Below are positions 54,856 through 63,591 of a DNA stretch of 64,000 bases, in pieces. The number at the start of each line of letters is the position of its first letter. The first letter of the stretch is position 1. The translations under genes and the position numbers were made by a program. The notes below the pieces were generated by a model, which was not told the DNA's origin, searched no databases, and was given only the letters and a program-made list of their open reading frames with translations. This DNA is from Paracoccaceae bacterium (GTDB lineage: Bacteria; Pseudomonadota; Alphaproteobacteria; Rhodobacterales; Rhodobacteraceae): the NCBI GenBank assembly GCA_029862205.1, contig JAOTXT010000012.1:16822-80821 (forward strand). Direction: 5' to 3'.

Positions 54856-55770
54856 TTAGACGGTGCCCACCGGCGACCGGCGCCGTCTGAGCTGGGTCTC
54901 TCTGTGAAGGACATAGAGCCCTGCAAGGACAATGATGGCGGCTCCGGCAAAGGTCCATCGGTCGGGCAAGTCTCCAAACACGAGATAACCGAACAGCGTT
55001 GCCCATAGGAGCGAAGAGTATTTGAAAGGCGCGACCATCGTCGCCTCGCCGCGCCGGAATGCCTCGATCATCAGGGTGTGCGCGAGCGCGATCAACGCGC
55101 CGCTGGCAGCAAACGTCACGAGGTCCGCCGGCTGGGGCGGCGCCCAATCGACAAACGGCGCCGTCGCAAGCCCGGCGAGCAGCACGACGGTCGTGGTCAC
55201 CGCGAGCACCGCCACGGTGGTCTCGGTGCCCGCGATCCGGCGGGTGATGAGGTCCCGCAACCCCCCGCAGACGGCGGCGCCGAGCGGGAAAATGATCGCC
55301 CATTGCAGGGCCGCGCCGCCCGGCCTGAGCATGAACAGCACCCCCGCGAAGCCGATCAGAACCGCGAGCCAGCGCCGCCAGCCGACTTCCTCGCCCAGCA
55401 CCAGCGGCGCCAAGGCGGTGATGAACAGCGGCCCGGTGAAGGAAACTGCGATCGCGTCGGCGAGCGTCAGGTGCCTGAGCCCCGTGATGAACAGAAAGGC
55501 GCTCGCGATAACGCAGGCACCCCTCAATGCCTGTCCCCTGATGTTGTGGATGCGCAGACTTCCAATTCCGCCGCTTCGCATCGCAAAAATCAGAATCCAC
55601 GGCCAAACGAAAGCGCCGCGAATGAAGAGCAATTCACCCGTGGGATAATTCGCCGCCAGGGCCTTGATCAGCGCGTCGTTGAGCGTGAGAAGAGCCGCGC
55701 CGACAAGCATGCAAGCGATCGCGGGCGCGACCTCGGTCCGCCGCTCGGTCGGCGCTGTCCCACCTGCCAT
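54856..55770 (-). CDS. EamA/DMT-family transporter
   Basis: This 304-aa protein has ten hydrophobic segments in two EamA repeats. Early LTLNDALIKALAANYPTGELLFIRG, TLADAIAVSFTGPLFITALA and the late PFKYSSLLWATLFGYLVFGDLPD are typical of the RarD/EamA type drug- and metabolite exporters. GGAGAAG precedes the chosen ATG at 55770. The substrate is unknown. It is not related closely to the EamA gene at 10.7 kb apart from the family. Confidence 0.88.
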   Translation of the reverse strand: MAGGTAPTERRTEVAPAIACMLVGAALLTLNDALIKALAANYPTGELLFIRGAFVWPWILIFAMRSGGIGSLRIHNIRGQALRGACVIASAFLFITGLRHLTLADAIAVSFTGPLFITALAPLVLGEEVGWRRWLAVLIGFAGVLFMLRPGGAALQWAIIFPLGAAVCGGLRDLITRRIAGTETTVAVLAVTTTVVLLAGLATAPFVDWAPPQPADLVTFAASGALIALAHTLMIEAFRRGEATMVAPFKYSSLLWATLFGYLVFGDLPDRWTFAGAAIIVLAGLYVLHRETQLRRRRSPVGTV

Positions 55771-55968
55771 GTCTTCTCCGAACATGAGGGCCGCCGGTGT
55801 TCGGCACGCCGTACCACGAGTGATCGGCAATGATGGCGGGTCGTGCTAGCGCACGCAATGAATGCTCGCGCGCTGTCATCCGGTTAGGCGGCGCGCAGCC
55901 TTGCCCCGGCGATCTGCGGTGCCACCAATCTTGTGGTCAGATTCTCGGCATCAAGCCCGGCCCGGGGC

Positions 55969-56658
55969 TCAATACCGCCGCTTGTCCTTCGGGCGCCAGC
56001 TATCCAGCCAGCGCCGCAAACGGCCCCACAGCCCCATCGCCTGGACGTGCGCCTCGCCCGCCTCGCGTTGGGCGGTATCGTAGGCGCCGGTGACCGTGTC
56101 CTCGATTCCGTCGATCACCGGATCCACGTGACGCCGGCGAAGGCGCCGGAAGAACGCGTAGATGGTCCAGACCAGCCAGGCGAGCGCGCTTAGGAAAACG
56201 ATGTTGAACCAGGGGATCAAGGTCTCGTCCGGCCCCTCGGCCTTCCTCACGCTGATCGCGTTCGGGAACATCGACAGCAGTTTGATCCGCCAGCCGTAAT
56301 GCGTCACCACCACCCAAACCGGGTTCTGCTCGGTCGAGGCCCAATCCTGGGACTGTGCGGTCAAATTCGAGGAATCGAACTTCAGATAGGGCGGGAACCC
56401 CCAGCTCGTGTCTTCGTTGCGGTAAACGCGCGGCTTGCCGTTCGGCCAGACCGAGTTGATGAACCGCACGTCCCGGGTGCGCTGAGCCTCGGTGCCGGCA
56501 TCCGGCTCTGCCCACCACCAACCGCGCGTGCCCACATCCATGCGCTTCACGTCCGTGTTGACGACCCGCACGATATCACGCGAGGGCAGCGAGTAGTGGA
56601 AGAAGGCGACGACCGTGATGACGATCACGCTGATCAGACCCCATTTTATCTTCCGCAT
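55969..56658 (-). CDS. DUF1523-family membrane protein
   Basis: This 229-aa protein has an N-terminal TM (residues 6-24), a periplasmic domain with SLPSRDIVRVVNTDVKR and WGFPPYLKFDSSNL, a second TM at about 148-170, and a basic cytoplasmic tail of about 60 residues. This matches DUF1523, which I know as an uncharacterised alphaproteobacterial family. It is the last gene of the six-gene minus-strand operon and follows the small membrane protein by ten bases. Function unknown. Confidence 0.82.
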   Translation of the reverse strand: MRKIKWGLISVIVITVVAFFHYSLPSRDIVRVVNTDVKRMDVGTRGWWWAEPDAGTEAQRTRDVRFINSVWPNGKPRVYRNEDTSWGFPPYLKFDSSNLTAQSQDWASTEQNPVWVVVTHYGWRIKLLSMFPNAISVRKAEGPDETLIPWFNIVFLSALAWLVWTIYAFFRRLRRRHVDPVIDGIEDTVTGAYDTAQREAGEAHVQAMGLWGRLRRWLDSWRPKDKRRY

Positions 56659-56668
56659 CGCTTGGCCC

Positions 56669-56938
56669 TCACATGTAGTAGGCAATCAGCAGCAGCACGG
56701 CGACGATTGCGATTGGCAGAACAAAAACACCCAGCAGCAGACGCTTGGACAGCGAGTGTTCGTAGCGCGACATGCCCTCGGCGACAAACTCCTCACGGTT
56801 TTCATCGACATGATCGGTAGCGTCGTAGTCCGCCTCGAGCGTCTTGCGGTGGTTCCAGCGGCTGTATTGCGACAGGACCACGTAGATCAGGGTCAGGATC
56901 GCGAACAGCACCATCAGGCGGAAGACCCAGATAAACAT
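56669..56938 (-). CDS. Small two-TM protein of the AAA+ operon
   Basis: This 89-aa protein has TM segments at about 2-22 (FIWVFRLMVLFAILTLIYVV) and 68-88 (LLGVFVLPIAIVAVLLLIAYY). A polar 40-residue loop (SRWNHRKTLEADYDATDHVDENREEF) joins them. The ATG overlaps the stop of the preceding gene (ATGA) behind GGGGAGG. It is likely a membrane subunit of whatever complex the operon encodes. No family is recognised. Confidence 0.75.
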   Translation of the reverse strand: MFIWVFRLMVLFAILTLIYVVLSQYSRWNHRKTLEADYDATDHVDENREEFVAEGMSRYEHSLSKRLLLGVFVLPIAIVAVLLLIAYYM

Positions 56939-58407
56939 CACTCGTGCCTCCCCCATGGGCCGCGGCCGCGGCGCTTGCGGATCGGAATGCCCCAGGGGCC
57001 GCGCCGCTGGCCGCGTTCGTCGTCATCGTCGTCGTCGTCATCGTCATCCCGGCGATCGTCCTGGCGGCGGTGAGACCTCCGGGTCCGCCGCTCTTCCTCG
57101 CGGCGCTTCGGTTTCTCCGCCTCGGGCTCGTCCACCATGGGTTCGTCCGGGCCATAGAGTGCCTCCCATGTGCCCTGCTTGTCGCGCAGAAACTCGGAGG
57201 CCAGGAAGTCCACCACATAGGTGCGCTTGGCATCCGACCATGTGGAATAGGCCGCGTAGAACGCCTCCTTGTGGCAGATGAAAAGCTGGCGCACGTCCTT
57301 CGGCGTCAGCTCGGCCAGCAACATGTTGACCAGGTCGCGGTCCGCGTGCGCCCGGGCCCGCAGCGTGTAGAAATAGGCCGGGTTGCGGTGGTCGAGGCGG
57401 GGCCGCTTGCCCCCTTGTTCAGCCCAGCGCACCAGCTTAGCCAGCGCCTGGCCCTCGGGCGGCAGGTCGCCAAGATGCCGGCGCATGGCGCGGCGGAGTT
57501 CGGCCCGGCTGAGCGCGGCGACATCCGCGCCGTCGCGGGCCAGATGATCGACCAGCATGAAATCGATCCGCTGGCGCAGTAGTGCCGGGGCGTCGAGGCC
57601 CTTGGCGTCGAAGACCGTCTCGACCAGGCGGTTCTTCTTGAGGAAATCGCTGACCCCCTTGCGGTCGGCCAGATCGATCACCGAGGCGATCGGCATCTGG
57701 CCCGGCGCGGCCTGCGGCTCCACCCGGATGACCGCGGGAGATTTCAGCTCGTGGAACACATAGAGGCCGCCGAAATGGGTGGTCTGGAAGTTGCCCTGGC
57801 GGTAGGAGCTGTGGCTGAGCTCGACCGGGTTCTTTCCGATATCGCCAACGGTCGACGCCGACTGAATCATCTCGGCGACCAGCAAGTCGCTCCACCAACC
57901 GTCGTCTTCATTGGTGAAGCGCTCGATCAGGCCGTTGAGCTTGCGCGATTCCCCGATATGGCCGCTGACCGTGTCCGCCTCGACGGTGACCGTGCGGATC
58001 GACAGCACATCCGCCGGCTGGTCGAGCCGGTAGACCGAGTTCATCAGCTCGCCGCAAACCGCATCGCGGGCGGTCAGCGCGAAGAGCTGCTTGGCGTTCT
58101 GCTGATAGAACTGCTGGAGGATCGAGCGGGAGGCGGAGAAGTGCACGCCCAGAAGCGGCGCCTGATACTGCTCGGGCACCAGCAGGATGAACATGCGGTT
58201 GCAGCCATTGGGGTTGAGGTAGAGGTCATCGCCAAGCTCCTGCCCGATCTCGGGCGAGTAGCCGGAGAGATCGACATGAAAATCCGATAGCCCAGTGCGC
58301 TGGCCGGTGATCTTCGCCAGCGCGGCGTTGTAGCGATCGACCAGGGCGGGCGTGGAAACCTTGACCAGGTTCCCGAACATCAACCCCTTTTCGATCAGCC
58401 GCAGCAT
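56938..58407 (-). CDS. Hypothetical protein with Arg/Asp-rich tail, AAA+ operon
   Basis: This 489-aa soluble protein starts one base after the AAA+ stop, with GGAG embedded in the end of that gene. The bulk (1-420) looks like a mixed globular domain, starting MLRLIEKGLMFGNLVKVSTP. The last 60 residues are extraordinary: arginine-rich stretches (RREEERRTRRSHRR), then about ten consecutive aspartates, then a basic GPWGIPIRKRRGRGPWG end. Such a bipolar tail could bind nucleic acid, metal or a charged partner. No family is recognised. Confidence 0.75.
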   Translation of the reverse strand: MLRLIEKGLMFGNLVKVSTPALVDRYNAALAKITGQRTGLSDFHVDLSGYSPEIGQELGDDLYLNPNGCNRMFILLVPEQYQAPLLGVHFSASRSILQQFYQQNAKQLFALTARDAVCGELMNSVYRLDQPADVLSIRTVTVEADTVSGHIGESRKLNGLIERFTNEDDGWWSDLLVAEMIQSASTVGDIGKNPVELSHSSYRQGNFQTTHFGGLYVFHELKSPAVIRVEPQAAPGQMPIASVIDLADRKGVSDFLKKNRLVETVFDAKGLDAPALLRQRIDFMLVDHLARDGADVAALSRAELRRAMRRHLGDLPPEGQALAKLVRWAEQGGKRPRLDHRNPAYFYTLRARAHADRDLVNMLLAELTPKDVRQLFICHKEAFYAAYSTWSDAKRTYVVDFLASEFLRDKQGTWEALYGPDEPMVDEPEAEKPKRREEERRTRRSHRRQDDRRDDDDDDDDDDERGQRRGPWGIPIRKRRGRGPWGRHE

Positions 58408-58408
58408 C

Positions 58409-60394
58409 TCAGATCTCCAGGTCCGGGTCTGCCAGACTAGGATTCTCGGCGAACCGGCGCTTGGCCTCGGCATAGCGGCGCATGTCGCGAACCTGAGCGC
58501 TGACCGCCGCCTCGTCCGACTTGGCGCCGTAGCGGAATTCGCTGTCGGCGTAGCGGTTGATCTCCTGGATCAGCATTTCGACCGTGATCGGCTGGGCCAG
58601 GTCGGCGATCATGTTCTTCTTGGTCTCGTAGTCCTTCCTCAGGAACAGGTCCGGGTTCTCCATCCACTCGTCCGGCAGTTCGAAATCCATCGCCCGGACC
58701 TTCACCGCGTCGGTAATGTTCTTGATCGAGCGGCCGGTGAAGCGGCTGTCGGCGTCCTGGATTGCCTTCAGGTAAGTACCGAGCTTGGCGATGTCGTCGA
58801 GTTCGCCGATCTTGTCGGCCACCCGCTCGAAGACGGCGATCAGTCCCGCTTCGTGGGGCCGGGAATGGGCCTCGTAGGAGGCGGCGACCGCCTTCTTGAT
58901 CGCCTGAGCCGCATAGAGATCATGCTCGCCCAACGGGATGTCGTGGTTCTTGCCCATCAGCAGATGCAGGATGTCGATATAGTCCGCGCGGCTCTGCGGC
59001 CCATCGACCAGGAACCGGGACCCAGCCCGCTGGCGGAGCGCATCATCCACGTTCTCCGGGTAGTTCGAGAACATGCCGAAGGTGCAGTTGCCGCGCACGA
59101 CCGTGTTGGCGCCGGAGAAGCTTTCCATCAGGACCGCCGTGATCTCCTGCTGGCCGGCGCTCGACTGGCGGTCGCCGCGCTTGCCGGCGATCTGGTCGAT
59201 GTCGTCGACGGTGCCGAAGCCGATGACGTGGGGGTCGAGCACGGTGTTGATAAAGGCCTTGGCGTTCTGGGCCGACTTGCCCTGGTAGCTGTCGATCGAC
59301 TCGGATGAGAGGTTGGCATAGCGGAACGGGAAGCCGGCGTTCTGGCAGTATTCGTTGACCAGACCCGCGATCATCTGGATCAGCGTCGTCTTGCCGGTGC
59401 CGGGCTGACCGTCGCCCATGAAGGTGAAGATGAAGCCTCCGAGTTCCGCAAACGGATTGAGCTGGCGGTCGAAGTCGTAGGCCATCAGCATCTTGGACAG
59501 TTTCATGCCCTGATACTTGGCGATGTGGTTGCCCACGACCTCGTGCGGCTTCTTGAAGGTCATGGTCAGCGGCGTGGCGCGGGCGCGGGTGGCCGCACTA
59601 AAGCCGTCGATCTGGAAATCGTCCGCCTCGACCCGGTAGCTGACCGCCTTGAACGGCTCTAGCCGGGGCGCGGTGCGGGCGCGCAGCGTCACCTCGTCCA
59701 TCAGCCGCTCGCAGAAGCCGGTGATGGTGGGGACCAGCTTGGTCTCGTCGCCAGTGAATTCACCGGTGCGCAGGGCCAGAACCTGGTCGAGCTCCCAAAG
59801 CGCGCCGTGGAGCGCCATCGGCGGGTTGTCGGTCAGGATTTCCTCGACATCGCCCGTCTCGGCCTCGCCCTCGCCCGCCTCGCCCGCATGGCCCGCCAGC
59901 AGGAAAGCGGTCATGTTGGCGAAGACGTGGAGCGAGATCAGCGAGGCCGCTGCCAGCAATTCGGCAAACTCGGCCTTGCGCGCATCGGCGAGCTGGCCCT
60001 GGAGGTTGTCGCGCTTCAAGGCGCCAAGCGCGGTCTGCTCGCAGAAAAGCTCGTCGACCGCATTTGCCGTCGCGATCGCCCGGCGCATGGCACGCAGCGC
60101 GGTCGCCTGCAAGGGGCTGGTCAGCGGGTCGCCGTCATCGGCGGCGTCGATCCGGGCGATCAGGTTCACGCCCTCGGGCCGCGCGGTCGAGCGGGCGGCG
60201 AGCCCGGGCGTGGTCGAGCGGAAGCGGCGGCGGCCCGGGATGCCGGGCGAGCGCGTCGCGGAAGGCGCCCTCTCGGCGCGCGGCTTGGCGATGCGCGGCG
60301 TGTGATCGAACCCGTCCAACAGCCCAAACGCCGCGTCGTAGTGGGCGCGGATCTGGCTCTCGCGGATCTCCATCAGGGTCTGAGAGGTGGTCAT
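58409..60394 (-). CDS. AAA+ ATPase of an uncharacterised conserved-looking operon
   Basis: This 661-aa ATPase has a 320-residue N-terminal region with a disordered basic stretch (35-75) and a helical domain. It then has Walker A GDGQPGTGKTT at 327-337, a Walker B-like IGFGTVDDIDQIA at 391-403, sensor-1 N444 in FSNYPENVDD and likely arginine fingers at 455 and 460. It looks like a protein-remodelling or complex-assembling AAA+ protein. It is the third gene of the operon, with AGGAG before the ATG. No ring partner or known cofactor is obvious. Confidence 0.83.
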   Translation of the reverse strand: MTTSQTLMEIRESQIRAHYDAAFGLLDGFDHTPRIAKPRAERAPSATRSPGIPGRRRFRSTTPGLAARSTARPEGVNLIARIDAADDGDPLTSPLQATALRAMRRAIATANAVDELFCEQTALGALKRDNLQGQLADARKAEFAELLAAASLISLHVFANMTAFLLAGHAGEAGEGEAETGDVEEILTDNPPMALHGALWELDQVLALRTGEFTGDETKLVPTITGFCERLMDEVTLRARTAPRLEPFKAVSYRVEADDFQIDGFSAATRARATPLTMTFKKPHEVVGNHIAKYQGMKLSKMLMAYDFDRQLNPFAELGGFIFTFMGDGQPGTGKTTLIQMIAGLVNEYCQNAGFPFRYANLSSESIDSYQGKSAQNAKAFINTVLDPHVIGFGTVDDIDQIAGKRGDRQSSAGQQEITAVLMESFSGANTVVRGNCTFGMFSNYPENVDDALRQRAGSRFLVDGPQSRADYIDILHLLMGKNHDIPLGEHDLYAAQAIKKAVAASYEAHSRPHEAGLIAVFERVADKIGELDDIAKLGTYLKAIQDADSRFTGRSIKNITDAVKVRAMDFELPDEWMENPDLFLRKDYETKKNMIADLAQPITVEMLIQEINRYADSEFRYGAKSDEAAVSAQVRDMRRYAEAKRRFAENPSLADPDLEI

Positions 60395-60407
60395 CTCGCT
60401 CCTATGC

Positions 60408-61547
60408 TCAAATCTCGGCCAACACGGTGCCCTGCTCGCCGACCACGTATTTGCGCACCCGCTTTAGGCCCGGCGGGTCGCGGTCGGCCAGCACCTGGTA
60501 GGGGCGCGCGGGCAGGATCAGCGAGCGGTCGATCCGGCTGGCACCGCTCTCGGCGTCGTCCTGGGCGTAGTAGTCGACTTCATAGATCTCGCGCTCGACC
60601 TCGCTGAAGAAGCCTGCGGACACTTTCTCGGTCTTGACCGAGACCAGGGTCTCGACGGTCCAGGCCAAAGCCCAGTCAAGCCCGGGCTCGCCCGCCGCCT
60701 CGGCCAGGATGTCGCGCAACGGGCCCTGTTGGGCGGTGAATGCGTGCGAATACATCGGCCCCACATGAATGCGCCGCAGCAGCTTCGGGTGCAGATCAGC
60801 GAAATCCTTGTCGAAGCCGGTCGCGATGGTCATCAGCTTGAGGCCGGTGATCGACTGCGCCAACAGATGGCTCTGCGCCGCGGGCCAGCGCCGCTCGTCC
60901 TGAGGCAAGGGCGTGCGCCCCGAATCCTCGACCACCATCAGATATACCGCTGGCAGGTTCTGCTGGCTGTCATAGACCGCCCAATGGACCAGGAAGGTGC
61001 GCCGGTCGTCTTCCTCGTCGCGGCGCAGCCAGGCGGCAACCGGGTGGTTCTGGGGCAGGAAGGTCGGCTTGTCGCTTAGGGTCTCGAAATAGATCCGTTG
61101 CGACATGGCGAATTGCAGGCGGCGCGGGAACGAGCGTTCGGCCAGGATGTGCTCGACCATCTCGCGCTTGAGCACGGTTTGGTCGGGCAGGCCATCCAGG
61201 TGCTGCTCGATCTGAGCCAGATCGTTGGCCATCTGCATGACCTCGCGCGCCACCGGAAAGCCGGAATCGCGGCGGTCGATCTCCAACTGCTGGGGCAGCG
61301 CGTTCGAGACGCTGTGCGCCATCAGGTGCTTGTAGGAAAGCGCGGTGAAGGTGTTGGCCAGCATCTCGAGATAGATCGCGACGATCTCGATCTGCGCCTT
61401 GGCCAAGGGGCCGTCGCCCAGGCGCTGGCGCGCCGCCACGTCGTGGAGATGCGAGATGATGCGCTCGAACTTGCGGAAATAGCGCCGCGTAGCGGCGCCG
61501 TCGGCCAGGCGCTGATGGTCGCTGGAAGAGCCGGCCGGGTTTTTCAC
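60408..61547 (-). CDS. Hypothetical protein of the AAA+ operon
   Basis: This 379-aa soluble protein starts at GTG (weak ribosome site) 21 bases after the previous gene and ends 13 bases before the AAA+ gene. It is largely helical, especially residues 20-140. The second half has WALAWTVETLVSVKTEKVSAGFF and DDAESGASRIDRSLILPARP. I recognise no domain. Tight spacing implies it is part of the same complex as the AAA+ ATPase. Confidence 0.72.
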   Translation of the reverse strand: MKNPAGSSSDHQRLADGAATRRYFRKFERIISHLHDVAARQRLGDGPLAKAQIEIVAIYLEMLANTFTALSYKHLMAHSVSNALPQQLEIDRRDSGFPVAREVMQMANDLAQIEQHLDGLPDQTVLKREMVEHILAERSFPRRLQFAMSQRIYFETLSDKPTFLPQNHPVAAWLRRDEEDDRRTFLVHWAVYDSQQNLPAVYLMVVEDSGRTPLPQDERRWPAAQSHLLAQSITGLKLMTIATGFDKDFADLHPKLLRRIHVGPMYSHAFTAQQGPLRDILAEAAGEPGLDWALAWTVETLVSVKTEKVSAGFFSEVEREIYEVDYYAQDDAESGASRIDRSLILPARPYQVLADRDPPGLKRVRKYVVGEQGTVLAEI

Positions 61548-61568
61548 CGGATCGTTCGCCCCGGCGCC

Positions 61569-62654
61569 TTACTGCGCGCCCTGGCCGTAGAGGTTCTTGT
61601 CGTGCTTCTCGACGATCGCGGCGAAGCGCCGGGCGAAGCGCTCGTCCGACTTGGCCTTCTCCTCGAGCACCTTGCGCGCATAGACCATGTGGCCCTCGTG
61701 GGCCTCCATCATCTCGGCCATGCGCTGGTTGGTGGCCGATCCGATGGCGGCCATGCCGGCTTGCGCCTCCTGGTCGGTGGCCACCCCGATCTCGTTGATC
61801 CGGTGGGCCACGTCCTGCTGCTGGGCGGTCTTCAGCGACTTGGTCAGCGCGTCATATAGCACGACGCGCTGCTTGGTGTCGGTCTGCAGCTTGTTGATCA
61901 GCACCATCTGGGTCGCGGCCTGGTTCTGCAGACTATCGATCCAGGTCTTGCCCTTCTCGATGTAACGCTCGAGGGTCTGCGACTTGGCGGTCTTGACCTG
62001 CTCCTGCTGCACCAACTCGTTGTATCGGGAGTTCAGCTCGGCCAGTTGGGTTTCCAGCTGGGTGCGCGTTGCGGCGTCCTGTTCGACCGCGATCTTGTTC
62101 TCCAGCTCGATGATCTGGGGATCCATCTCCAGGATCTGGGCCTTGATCGTCTCCATCTCGGCGACGGTGGTCTCGCGCTCGGAAAGGGTCTGCGAAAGAT
62201 TCCCGTCGACCCGGGTCTTGTGCTCGTTCAGCGTGTTGAGCTGGCCCTGCAGCAGCTTGACGATGATGTCGGATTTCGAGATCAGGTCCTGCAGCTTGTC
62301 GTCGACCGAGGCTTGGCGCATCCGCTCTTCGCGCATCGAGTCGGACTTGGCGGCCGAGAAAACGCCGACGAACGTCTCCCACCCGGTCTTCTCGCGCATG
62401 GCGTCGAAGTCCTTGGAGAAGCCGGCTGTCACGTCGTCGAGCCCCATGATCAGCTCGGCGATATTGGCGTTCATCAATTCCGCATGGGCGTGGACGTCGT
62501 CGAGGGTGGCGTTTTCGATGTCGATCGCGATGTCTTCGCCCCGCTCGATCTTGGTCCGGGCGGTCTCGATCCGGCTGGTCAACTCGGCAATCTTGTCCTG
62601 AGCGGCCTGGACCTCGGTTTGGGCTTCTTCAATCGCGGTATCAAATGTCGACAT
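61569..62654 (-). CDS. Coiled-coil protein, first gene of the AAA+ operon (weakly TelA-like)
   Basis: This 361-aa protein is almost entirely helical with heptad-like patterns (residues 1-55, 120-250 and 300-350). It has no signal peptide or TM. The stretch YIEKGKTWIDSLQNQAATQMVLINKLQTD followed by RINEIG weakly resembles the TelA toxic-anion-resistance family, though I would not rely on it. It opens the six-gene operon, with a GGGGAAAA site before the ATG. It may be a scaffold or adaptor for the AAA+ ATPase. Confidence 0.75.
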   Translation of the reverse strand: MSTFDTAIEEAQTEVQAAQDKIAELTSRIETARTKIERGEDIAIDIENATLDDVHAHAELMNANIAELIMGLDDVTAGFSKDFDAMREKTGWETFVGVFSAAKSDSMREERMRQASVDDKLQDLISKSDIIVKLLQGQLNTLNEHKTRVDGNLSQTLSERETTVAEMETIKAQILEMDPQIIELENKIAVEQDAATRTQLETQLAELNSRYNELVQQEQVKTAKSQTLERYIEKGKTWIDSLQNQAATQMVLINKLQTDTKQRVVLYDALTKSLKTAQQQDVAHRINEIGVATDQEAQAGMAAIGSATNQRMAEMMEAHEGHMVYARKVLEEKAKSDERFARRFAAIVEKHDKNLYGQGAQ

Positions 62655-62905
62655 ACGTTTTCCCCGTCTGAGCTTCTATTCGGACCAAATTATCAAACCG
62701 AATCCGGACCCCCTCGCCGCGCGATTATGCAAGCGCGGCAGGCACTTTAGAAGACATATGTTGCGCGGCGGGGCCGTTCAAGAATGGGTCCGGGCGGCTT
62801 GGGGCCTAACCTGAATGAATCATTACATTTCTCGTCATCTTCCGTTCAGGCGCTTCCGGCTAACTTTGCACCTGGGACATGCACCTTTGGATGGAGGAGA
62901 CCGAG

Positions 62906-63403
62906 ATGACAAAAGGCAAGAATCTCAACGAGGCCCAGGATGGCGCAGAAACGGAAATCACAATGCTTGACCGGCGCAAGGCGCTGAGCCGGCTGGGGCT
63001 GGGTATGGCCGCGGCCTATGCCGCACCGTCGATCCTGACGCTGAGCGAGGCCCGGGCCAGCGGTGGTTCGGGCGGAGGCGACGGCTCCGGCGGCGGCGAA
63101 GGCGGTTCCGGTGGCTCGGGCGGGAGTGGTGGCTCGGGCGGTTCTGGTGGCTCGGGCGGCCACGGTGGCAGCGGCTCCGGTGGCAGCGGCGCGGATGCCG
63201 AGGGCGGCTCCGGGTCCGGCGGATCGGGTGCCGACGCCGACGTCGGTTCTGCGTCCGGCGGCTCGGATGGTGCCTCCGCCGGGTCGGATGGCGCATCGGA
63301 CGGCGACACGGCCAGCGGACCGTCGAGCGACGACGGCCTCGCCGACGGCCCAACCTCGGGCAGCGGACCGTCGAGCGCCAGCGGACCCAGCACGCCCAGC
63401 TAA
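62906..63403 (+). CDS. Secreted glycine/serine-rich low-complexity protein
   Basis: This 165-aa protein has a leader with DRRKALSRLGLGMAAAYAAP, a twin-arginine-like signal (one RR pair), cleaved probably after LSEARA. The mature part from about 55 on is nearly all G, S, A and D (GGSGGSGG runs, then SGPSSxSGPS). It is likely exported and unstructured, perhaps an extracellular matrix or pilus-like filler. GGAGGAG precedes the ATG at 62906. The next gene, a PepSY-like protein, may be in the same operon. Confidence 0.75.
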   Translation: MTKGKNLNEAQDGAETEITMLDRRKALSRLGLGMAAAYAAPSILTLSEARASGGSGGGDGSGGGEGGSGGSGGSGGSGGSGGSGGHGGSGSGGSGADAEGGSGSGGSGADADVGSASGGSDGASAGSDGASDGDTASGPSSDDGLADGPTSGSGPSSASGPSTPS

Positions 63404-63591
63404 GAACGCTTGCAGCGAAGGACCAGCCGGGCACTATGCCTGGCACGCGAACCCGGCTGGTCCGCCCCGGCAGCGTCGGCTCCCCGCCGGCCTGCCGGGA
63501 CTTTTGTCGAATGGGTTTGGTTCTGTCATCGCGTCCCGGGATCGGGTTATATGCGGTCAAATAACAATCGAGGTTCGAACGGCGTCTTAGT

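Noticed and set aside
62906..63403. A PE-PGRS or fibroin-type adhesin
   Set aside because: Only low-complexity composition is shared. There is no PE or PPE domain and the protein is short.
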